Assembly (NCBI RefSeq): GCF_019799925.1
Contig: NZ_JABGCG010000014.1
Span: 79,237-143,236, forward strand
Direction: 5' to 3'
DNA from: Blastococcus sp. CPCC 205250
GTDB taxonomy: Bacteria > Actinomycetota > Actinomycetes > Mycobacteriales > Geodermatophilaceae
DNA: 64,000 bases
A program made the translations under genes and the position numbers. The notes beneath the pieces are model-generated. The model had not been told where the DNA came from and searched no databases. It was given only the letters and a program-made list of their open reading frames with translations. Numbering within the stretch: the first letter of the stretch is position 1; each line of letters starts with the position of its first letter. Below are positions 58,097 through 64,000 of the stretch, piece by piece.

Positions 58097-58116
58097 CGAT
58101 AGTTAGTCACCTATCG
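58097..58116. promoter_or_regulatory. Inverted repeat before the 58153 gene
   Basis: CGATAG-TTAGTCAC-CTATCG, an unusually AT-rich spot within high-GC DNA, 37 bases before a start codon. A regulator site or promoter element is likely; the protein is unknown. Confidence 0.5.
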
Positions 58117-58152
58117 TCGAGCGTCCAGGGACGTGTATCCGGAGGGTCGGCC

Positions 58153-58377
58153 ATGACGGCAGCGGGAACGGCAGGGGACGGCGGAGAGCCGGGGGCGGTC
58201 GACCGCGTCGAGCGCCGCAGGCAGGCGTGGCGGCGCATCGTCGTCCGTCAGGTGACCCGCCTGTGCGAGCGGGCCGACGGCTCCGACCCCGCTGCGCGCG
58301 ACGCCGCCGTCCGTGCCGGCCGGCTGGCGGCGATGCTGGAGCGCGAGGAGACCGGCCGGCTCTCGGCCGCCCGCTGA
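58153..58377 (+). CDS. Small helical protein
   Basis: 74 residues: a Gly/Ala-rich start, then 'VERRRQAWRRIVVRQVTRLC' and 'RDAAVRAGRLAAMLEREE', two basic amphipathic helices. Good GGAGGG ribosome-binding site. Function unknown; it follows the inverted repeat at 58097. Confidence 0.65.
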   Translation: MTAAGTAGDGGEPGAVDRVERRRQAWRRIVVRQVTRLCERADGSDPAARDAAVRAGRLAAMLEREETGRLSAAR

Positions 58378-58430
58378 CCGGCACCCGCTGACCCGCCGGC
58401 TCCCTCTCCCACCGCGCCGGACACCGTGCC

Positions 58431-58449
58431 GGCCCCGATGACCGGGGCC
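58431..58449. terminator. Short convergent hairpin
   Basis: GGCCCCG-ATGAC-CGGGGCC between convergent genes; weak bidirectional terminator. Confidence 0.45.
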
Positions 58450-58453
58450 CGCG

Positions 58454-58888
58454 TCAGTCCTGGGCGAGCAGGCGGAGCGTGGGGCGGCTGCTGAGCTGCT
58501 TCTCCAGCGTCACCCGGTGGCGACCGTCGGGGTCGTGCCGGAAGTCCAGCCGGTCGACCAGGGCCTGCATGAGCAGCAGCCCCGTACCGCCCTCGATCCG
58601 CTCCCGGCCGGCGCGGGTGTTGGGCGCCGCCTCGGCGTCGAGCCCCTGGCCGTCGTCCCACACCGTGATCCGGCACCGGTGGTCGTCGATCGCGATGCCG
58701 ACCTCGTAGTGCGCCCGGCCGCCGCTGTGCTGCACGACGTTGGCGCAGGCCTCGGTGAGCGCCAGGGCGATCTCGTCGATGACCGGCTGGTCGATCCCGA
58801 GGTGCTCGAGCGCCTGGCGGCACAGCCCCCGGACGAACGGGACGCTGCCGGTGTCGACGGGCAGCGTCACGGTGAACGCGATGTCCAA
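58454..58888 (-). CDS. RsbW/SpoIIAB-like anti-sigma factor kinase (HATPase)
   Basis: 144 residues with GHKL ATPase boxes: N-box 'ALTEACANVVQHSGG', G1 'VWDDGQGLD', G2 'EGGTGLLLMQALVD'. Such proteins bind a SigB/SigF-type sigma factor and phosphorylate an anti-anti-sigma partner. Neither partner is in the window, so it is an orphan. The start is a TTG at 58888, six bases after AGGAGGAACGGC. A SigB/F-like promoter lies ~160 bases upstream. Confidence 0.87.
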   Translation of the reverse strand: MDIAFTVTLPVDTGSVPFVRGLCRQALEHLGIDQPVIDEIALALTEACANVVQHSGGRAHYEVGIAIDDHRCRITVWDDGQGLDAEAAPNTRAGRERIEGGTGLLLMQALVDRLDFRHDPDGRHRVTLEKQLSSRPTLRLLAQD

Positions 58889-59049
58889 GCCGTTCCTCCT
58901 GCCGCCGCCCCGAGATGCCCACCCTGCCAGGTGCGGTCGGGAGGCACGACCTCGCCCCGCCTCCACGTCGGAACGCCCGCCGTCCCGGTCGCCGCCCGCC
59001 GTGCGGACCGCGGCGGGGGCGAGGGGCTTTGCGGAAGACGTTTCGATCG

Positions 59050-59073
59050 ATACCCTTCCATCGAAATGTGAAC
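59050..59073 (-). promoter_or_regulatory. Candidate SigB/SigF-type promoter
   Basis: On the minus strand GTTCAC-N12-GGGTAT resembles the GTTT-N12..16-GGGTAT promoters of SigB/SigF sigma factors. It overlaps TTTCGAT-N12-ATCGAAA (59041-59066). It points at the anti-sigma gene. Confidence 0.5.
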
Positions 59074-59129
59074 GCGGTCACCGCGACGCCGGCTGCCGTG
59101 CCGCCGGCGCCCGGGCGGAGGGAGCAGTC

Positions 59130-60536
59130 GTGGACGTCGACGAGGCGAGCGCAGCACCACCGGCCCGGGAGCGGGCGCCGCGGGTCATCGAGCTGGAGCG
59201 GCACGGCGACCGGTACCGCACCGACTTCGTGCAGCTGGCCGACGAGCTCCACGCCACCGGTCCCATCGCCTGGAACGACACCGACGGCGGCTACTGGTTC
59301 GTCTCGGGCAACCAGGAGCTGTTCGACACCGCGCGGCGGGCCGACCTGCTCTCCAACGACAACGACCCGCACGGTGAGCGCCGCGGCTACCGGGGGATCA
59401 GCATCCCGTCGATGCACCCGGAGTCGGCCAGGTCGATCGCCGGCCCGCCCGGGACGCTGGGGGGCAACTTCCTGCTGCTCGACCCGCCGGTGCAGCGCCA
59501 CTACCGCAACGCGCTCAACGCCTACCTGTCGCCGGCCGCGGTGGCCCGCTGGCAGCCGGTGCTCGACGAGATCACCCGGGCGGCGCTGGACGAGGTGATC
59601 GAGACGGGGCGGATCGACTTCGTCGACGACCTGGCCAACATCGTCCCGGCCGTGCTGACGATGGCGATGCTCGGCTTCCCGATGGCGGACTGGGAGGTGT
59701 ACTGCGAGCCGACCCACGCGCAGGTCTACACGAAGCCCAACACCCCCGAGATGGACCGGGTGGTGGAGCAGAGCATCCAGATGGCGATGCGGACCTACCG
59801 GTACATCGCCGAGATCCGCGCGACCCCGCGGCCGGGGCTGGTCGACGGCCTCATCAACGCCGAGATCACCGGCCGCCGGACCGAGGACAGCGACGTCTTC
59901 GGCGCCGTGCAGCTGCTCATCGGCGGGGGCTTCGACACGACGACGGCGCTGACGGCGCACTCGCTGGAGTGGCTGTCCGAGCACCCCGTCGAGCGCTCCC
60001 GCCTGATCGCCGAGTGGGACGAGCTGCGCGACAGCGCCACCGAGGAGTTCCTCCGCTACTACACCCCGGCGCCCGGCGACGGCCGCACGGTGGCGATGGA
60101 CGCCGAGGTCCACGGGGTGCAGCTCCGCGAGGGCGACCGGCTGTGGCTGTCCTGGGCGATGGCCAACCGCGACGAGGAGGTGTTCGAGGACCCGCACGAG
60201 CTGAAGCTGGACCGCAAGGGCAACCGGCACGCCAGCTTCGGCCTCGGCATCCACCGCTGCATCGGCTCCAACGTCGCCCGGGCCACCTTCAAGACGATGC
60301 TCAAGGCGGTCCTGGACCGGATGCCGGACTTCGTCTGCGACCCGGCGGGCGCGGTGCACTACGACACCGTCGGCGTCATCAACGGCATGAAGCACCTGCC
60401 GGCCACCTTCACCCCGGGCGAGCGCCTCGGCCCGGGGCTGGCAGAGACCATCGCCCGGCTGCAGCAGGTCGTCGACGAGCAGCGCCTCGCCGAGCCGGTC
60501 ACCGTCCGCCGGGAGACCGCCCGCCTGTCCGGCTGA
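59130..60536 (+). CDS. Cytochrome P450 (second of three)
   Basis: 468 residues. Motifs: 'LIGGGFDTTTALTAHSLEWL' (I-helix), 'EEFLRYYTPAPGDGRTV' (E-x2-R), 'FGLGIHRCIGSNVARATF' (heme Cys). It is longer at the C-terminus than the first P450 ('LQQVVDEQRLAEPVTVRRET'). GTG at 59130 after GAGGGAG. Followed 89 bases later by a near-duplicate. Confidence 0.95.
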   Translation: MDVDEASAAPPARERAPRVIELERHGDRYRTDFVQLADELHATGPIAWNDTDGGYWFVSGNQELFDTARRADLLSNDNDPHGERRGYRGISIPSMHPESARSIAGPPGTLGGNFLLLDPPVQRHYRNALNAYLSPAAVARWQPVLDEITRAALDEVIETGRIDFVDDLANIVPAVLTMAMLGFPMADWEVYCEPTHAQVYTKPNTPEMDRVVEQSIQMAMRTYRYIAEIRATPRPGLVDGLINAEITGRRTEDSDVFGAVQLLIGGGFDTTTALTAHSLEWLSEHPVERSRLIAEWDELRDSATEEFLRYYTPAPGDGRTVAMDAEVHGVQLREGDRLWLSWAMANRDEEVFEDPHELKLDRKGNRHASFGLGIHRCIGSNVARATFKTMLKAVLDRMPDFVCDPAGAVHYDTVGVINGMKHLPATFTPGERLGPGLAETIARLQQVVDEQRLAEPVTVRRETARLSG

Positions 60537-60625
60537 ACCCGCCTCCGACCGGACCCGCCGGGCCGCCGTCCCGGAGTGACCGCGGCCCACCCACCCTCGC
60601 CCCACCCGACCTGGGAGACCTCCGC

Positions 60626-62023
60626 ATGACCGTCGACGACAGCGTCCGCACCACGGACGACCGCAGCGCACTCCGGATCGAGCTCGACCGGCACGGTGAC
60701 CAGTACCGGACCGAGTTCGAGCGGCTGGCCGACGAGCTGCACGCCAGCAAGCCGATCGCGTGGAACGACACCCACGGCGGCTACTGGTTCGTGACCGGCA
60801 ACCAGGAGCTGTTCGACACCGCCCGCCGGGCCGACGTCCTCTCCAACGACGACGACCCGCACGGCGAGCGCAACGGCTACGTCGGCATCTCCATCCCGCC
60901 GCCGCCGGTCGAGGTCCGCCAGATCCAGTACGGCCCCCCCGGCCGGCTCGGCGGGATGTTCCTCGGCATGGACCCGCCGGCGCAGCGGCACTACCGCAAC
61001 GCGCTCAACCCGTACCTGTCGCCGGCCGCGGTGGCGCGCTGGCAGCCGGTGCTCGACGAGATCACCCGGGCGGCGCTGGACGAGGTGATCGAGACCGGGC
61101 GGATCGACTTCGTCGACGACCTGGCCAACATCGTCCCGGCCGTGCTGACGATGGCGATGCTGGGCTTCCCGATGGACGACTACGAGACCTACGTCGAGCC
61201 CATCCACGCGGCGGTCTATACCAAGCCCGGGACGCCGGAGGCCGTGGTCGTCCAGCAGAAGCAGCAGGAGATGGGGATGCGGTCGTTCGGCTACATCGCC
61301 GGCATCCGCGCCAACCCCCGCCCGGGCCTGGTCGACGCCCTCATCAAGGCCGACATCGGCGGCGCGCAGCCCGACGACATGGCCGTGATGGGCGCCGTCG
61401 GCCTGCTCATCGGCGGCGGGTTCGACACGACGACGGCGCTGACGGCGCACTCGCTCGAGTGGCTGTCCGAGCACCCCGACCAGCGCTCCCGCCTGATCGC
61501 CGAGTGGGACGAGCTGCGCGACAGCGCCACCGAGGAGTTCCTCCGCTTCTACACGCCGGCCCCGGGAGACGGCCGCACGGTGGCCAAGGACGAGGAGATC
61601 CACGGCGTCCAGCTCCGCGAGGGCGACCGGCTGTGGCTCTCCTGGGCCATGGCCAACCGCGACGAGAAGGTCTTCGAGGACCCGCACGAGGTCAAGCTCG
61701 ACCGCAAGGGCAACCGGCACGCCAGCTTCGGCCTCGGGGTGCACCGGTGCATCGGCTCGAACGTGGCCCGCGCCACGTTCAAGACCATGCTCAAGGCGGT
61801 CCTGGACCGGATGCCGGACTTCGTCTGCGACCCGGCGGGGGCGGTGCACTACGACACCGTCGGCGTCATCAACGGCCTCAAGCACCTGCCGGCCACCTTC
61901 ACCCCCGGCCGGCGACTGGGCCCCGGCCTGGCGGAGACCATCGCCCGGCTGCAGCAGGTGGTCGACGAGCAGCGCCTCGCCGAGCCGGTGACCGTCAAGC
62001 GGGAGACCGCCACGCTCGGCTGA
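60626..62023 (+). CDS. Cytochrome P450 (third of three, tandem paralogue)
   Basis: 465 residues, about 80-85% identical by eye to the preceding P450 and identical for long runs, including 'TGRIDFVDDLANIVPAVLTM' and the heme region 'FGLGVHRCIGSNVARATF'. Differences cluster at residues ~90-125 and ~195-255, which correspond to substrate-recognition parts (B-C and F-G region). ATG at 60626. Probably acts on a related substrate. Confidence 0.95.
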   Translation: MTVDDSVRTTDDRSALRIELDRHGDQYRTEFERLADELHASKPIAWNDTHGGYWFVTGNQELFDTARRADVLSNDDDPHGERNGYVGISIPPPPVEVRQIQYGPPGRLGGMFLGMDPPAQRHYRNALNPYLSPAAVARWQPVLDEITRAALDEVIETGRIDFVDDLANIVPAVLTMAMLGFPMDDYETYVEPIHAAVYTKPGTPEAVVVQQKQQEMGMRSFGYIAGIRANPRPGLVDALIKADIGGAQPDDMAVMGAVGLLIGGGFDTTTALTAHSLEWLSEHPDQRSRLIAEWDELRDSATEEFLRFYTPAPGDGRTVAKDEEIHGVQLREGDRLWLSWAMANRDEKVFEDPHEVKLDRKGNRHASFGLGVHRCIGSNVARATFKTMLKAVLDRMPDFVCDPAGAVHYDTVGVINGLKHLPATFTPGRRLGPGLAETIARLQQVVDEQRLAEPVTVKRETATLG

Positions 62024-62052
62024 GCGGGCCGCCTCCCCGCGGCACACACGGA

Positions 62053-62086
62053 CCGGGGCCCGTCACCGACTGGTGACGGGCCCCGG
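62053..62086. terminator. Strong bidirectional terminator
   Basis: CCGGGGCCCGTCACC pairs perfectly with its complement around GACT, 30 bases after the P450 stop and just before the convergent secreted-protein gene. Confidence 0.85.
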
Positions 62087-62104
62087 CTCCTGCACCGGTG
62101 GCGG

Positions 62105-63772
62105 TCAGGGCGCCACCGGCGTGACCGGCACGGGCGCGGACACCGGTCCGGCCCCTGCGGCGTTGACCGCCCGCACCCGGATGACGACGCGCACGCCGTT
62201 GACCAGGTCCGGCACCACCAGCGAGCGCGCCGCCGCGGGGGCGTCGAGCCGGGTGACGACGGTGCTGGTGGCCGGGTCGGTCGCGGTCACGACATACCGG
62301 ATGATCGGCGAGGTGCCCGTGCTCGCCGGCGCGGCCCAGGTGACGGCGGCCTGCCCGTTCCCGGGGCTGGCGGTGACGCCGGTCGGCGCACCCGGCACAC
62401 CGGCCGGGTCCGGGGTCGTCCCGCCGCCGCCCCCGGTCGACGTCCCGGCCGGGCTGGCCGGGCCGCCGGTGACGGTCACCGGCAGCGTGGCCGTGGTGCC
62501 GGCGGCGTCCTTGACCGTCACCGTGGCCGGCGGGGCCACGCTGGGGATGGTGACCGGGGCTGCCGAGGTGATCCTGAGGGGCTGGCCGGCGGCGTCCCGG
62601 AAGCCCACCACCTCGAGCGGGTAGGTGGCCGGCGCGATGGCCGTCGCCGACACGGTCAGGTTCGTGCCGTCGTAGCCGGCCTGGTTCACGGTCAGACCGC
62701 TGATCGCGTAGGTCCGCGTGCTGACCGGGTCGTCACCCGGGTTGCGCACGGTGACGTCCGTGGGCATCGCGGCGCCGGCCTGCAGCGGGACGCGGGCGTA
62801 GAACCGGTCGCTGCCCGGGTCGCGCTCCATGGGCGTCGTGGCGAAGCGCCCGTCCTGGCCCACGACCTCGAGCTGGCTGCCCCGGGAGGTGGCGAACACG
62901 TCGAGGAAGCCACCGTTGACCCGGACCAGGTCGACGGTCAGCCCGGTGTTCGTCGCGATCTTCCCGGAGACGCTGAACATGTCGGTGGTGCCCATCTGCA
63001 CGGTGCCCTGCCAGGCCGTGAACCGGTTGAAGCCGGTGGGGCTGCCGGTCACCTGGTGCAGGACGGTCGGGTCCCCGACGTAGCCGGCGGGCGGGTTGGG
63101 GAGGACGCCGGGCCGCCAGCGGAGGAAGGGCCCGAAGTTCCCGGCGAGCGCGGTGTCGAAGTTGCCGAGGGCCGGCGTGACGTCCTCGACGTACCGGCCG
63201 CGGCCGCGGTCGTCGGTGGTGACGGTCAGCCTCCCGAAGGGGTGCTGGAAGGTGAAGGTCGCACCGGCGGCGGCGTCCCGGACGTCCACCCGGATGCGGG
63301 CGAACACCGTCTGCTGGCCGGGGGTGACCACCTCGTTCATCCACGCGCCCTCCAGCGCGAGCACCAGCTCGGCCGTGCCGCCGCCGCGCAGCGGTACCTC
63401 GGCCGCCACCAGCTGGTAGAAGACCTCGGAGGCGAAGTTGTCCGGGAAGGACATGGGCCCCGACGGGTTGGGGACGTGGTCGGGCGGGACGTCGCAGAGC
63501 GGGTTGCGGTGGTCGACGCACGGCTCCAGCCGGCGGCCGGCGCTGTCCTCGTACCAGGCGGGGAAGCCGTGCACGGAGCTGACGGGGCCGGCCTGGACCA
63601 GGTGGCCGGGATTGGGCTGGATGTTCTCCGCCGTCGCGGTCGTCGACGTGGCCACGCCCAGCGGCAGCACGAGGGCCGCGGTCAGCAGGGCCAGGACCCG
63701 GCGCTGCCGGCGGGGCGGTCGTGGGTGCGGGGACACGCGGGCCGCGTCCGCGCGACGGAGCGAGTGGCTCAT
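62105..63772 (-). CDS. Large secreted protein with C-terminal fibronectin type III domain
   Basis: 555 residues. A signal peptide: Arg-rich start then 'VLALLTAALVLPLGVATSTT', cleavage likely after 'ATA'. The next ~370 residues are beta-rich with 'GHLVQAGPVSSVHGFPAWYE', Cys pair 'CVDHRNPLC', no family recognised. After a Gly/Thr linker, residues ~470-555 form a fibronectin type III domain ('GAPTGVTASPGNGQAAVTW', 'VIRVRAVNAAGAGPVSAPV'). Expected on the cell surface or in the medium; role unknown. ATG at 63772. Confidence 0.88.
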   Translation of the reverse strand: MSHSLRRADAARVSPHPRPPRRQRRVLALLTAALVLPLGVATSTTATAENIQPNPGHLVQAGPVSSVHGFPAWYEDSAGRRLEPCVDHRNPLCDVPPDHVPNPSGPMSFPDNFASEVFYQLVAAEVPLRGGGTAELVLALEGAWMNEVVTPGQQTVFARIRVDVRDAAAGATFTFQHPFGRLTVTTDDRGRGRYVEDVTPALGNFDTALAGNFGPFLRWRPGVLPNPPAGYVGDPTVLHQVTGSPTGFNRFTAWQGTVQMGTTDMFSVSGKIATNTGLTVDLVRVNGGFLDVFATSRGSQLEVVGQDGRFATTPMERDPGSDRFYARVPLQAGAAMPTDVTVRNPGDDPVSTRTYAISGLTVNQAGYDGTNLTVSATAIAPATYPLEVVGFRDAAGQPLRITSAAPVTIPSVAPPATVTVKDAAGTTATLPVTVTGGPASPAGTSTGGGGGTTPDPAGVPGAPTGVTASPGNGQAAVTWAAPASTGTSPIIRYVVTATDPATSTVVTRLDAPAAARSLVVPDLVNGVRVVIRVRAVNAAGAGPVSAPVPVTPVAP

Positions 63773-63900
63773 CTCAGGTCTCCCGGTGCAGGTGGAGGGC
63801 CGCCGTCCCGGCGGGGACGGGTGGGTACGTACCGATCACGGTCGCGGCGTCCCGGCCTCGCCGGCAGCCGTTCGCGGGGGTGCGACGGCACCCCCGATGC
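63773..63900. other. Upstream region of secreted-protein gene
   Basis: No gene visible; should contain the promoter for the minus-strand gene. Sequence quality is doubtful near its right end. Confidence 0.4.
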
Positions 63901-63983
63901 GGGGGGGGGGGGGGGGGGGGGCCGGCCCGGAGCCCCCGGAGAAACGACCCCCCCCCCCCGCCCCCCCCCCCCCGCCGGGCGCC
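63901..63983. repeat. Homopolymer G and C runs, probable contig-end artefact
   Basis: A 21-base G run, then runs of 11 or more C. Such tracts are not seen elsewhere in the window and are typical of low-quality read ends. Confidence 0.8.
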
Positions 63984-64000
63984 GTTGCTCGCCCGCCCCC

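Noticed and set aside
1..64000. CRISPR arrays, insertion sequences, integrases and rRNA genes
   Set aside because: Looked for direct repeats with spacers, transposase and integrase motifs, and rRNA-like sequence; none found.

Overview
The window is 64 kb of very GC-rich DNA with actinobacterial gene style: frequent GTG starts, ATGA/GTGA stop-start overlaps, and families such as MmyB-type regulators, NrtR-like Nudix regulators, DUF35/thiolase pairs and CYP-ferredoxin pairs. A member of the Geodermatophilaceae or a close relative is the best guess; this is inference from style only. The homopolymer tracts in the last ~100 bases look like a contig end, so this is probably draft sequence.

Region 1 (1-12,673) is dominated by DNA-processing and restriction genes. 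On the minus strand lie a PD-(D/E)XK/RecQ helicase fusion, a coiled-coil protein and a UvrD helicase-nuclease that runs off the left edge, preceded by a DUF2075-type P-loop protein with its own nuclease-like N-terminus. On the plus strand are a frameshifted MazG-like pyrophosphohydrolase and a McrA-type endonuclease with EVE, sulfur-binding-like, SRA and HNH domains; a uracil-DNA-glycosylase-like gene closes the region.

Region 2 (12,916-17,849) is a four-gene operon chained by ATGA overlaps: an ARPP-1 protein, an EVE-plus-NucS-like nuclease, an ADP-ribosylglycohydrolase fused to a phosphatase, and a small zinc-finger protein. A Nudix/winged-helix (NrtR-like) regulator is divergent from it and carries the same C-terminal module as the small protein. 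This looks like an NAD+/ADP-ribose-sensing conflict system. Region 3 (18,000-24,107) holds an EEP-family hydrolase, then an operon chained by GTGA overlaps (double zinc-ribbon protein, unknown protein, DEDDh exonuclease-BRCT, NERD-helicase) and an EVE-HNH nuclease. Region 4 (24,181-29,629) has a GIY-YIG remnant, a DUF6308-like gene, and a plus-strand operon with a beta-CASP metallo-hydrolase and a putative PD-(D/E)XK protein. The ADP-ribosylglycohydrolase-phosphatase gene and the zinc-ribbon gene recur as a divergent pair at 34,418-36,660, between two tiny paralogous genes.

Region 5 (29,757-34,126) is a catabolic locus: an NCS1 permease, a ureohydrolase and an NTF2-like protein divergent from an XRE-cupin regulator and a cyclase-family hydrolase. 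Region 6 (36,745-50,959) is mostly housekeeping and stress functions: HhH-GPD protein, PfkB kinase, MscL, a TetR-MFS efflux pair, an NlpC/P60 lytic enzyme behind a c-di-AMP (ydaO) riboswitch, an SMP-30 family protein, an MmyB-type regulator divergent from an SDR, and rtcB interrupted by an intein with homing-endonuclease motifs. Region 7 (51,081-63,772) has a GH13 enzyme, a steroid- or terpenoid-type catabolic operon (thiolase-like protein, DUF35, two acyl-CoA dehydrogenases, P450, ferredoxin), an RsbW-like anti-sigma factor with a SigB/SigF-like promoter, two tandem near-duplicate P450s, and a large secreted fibronectin-type-III protein.
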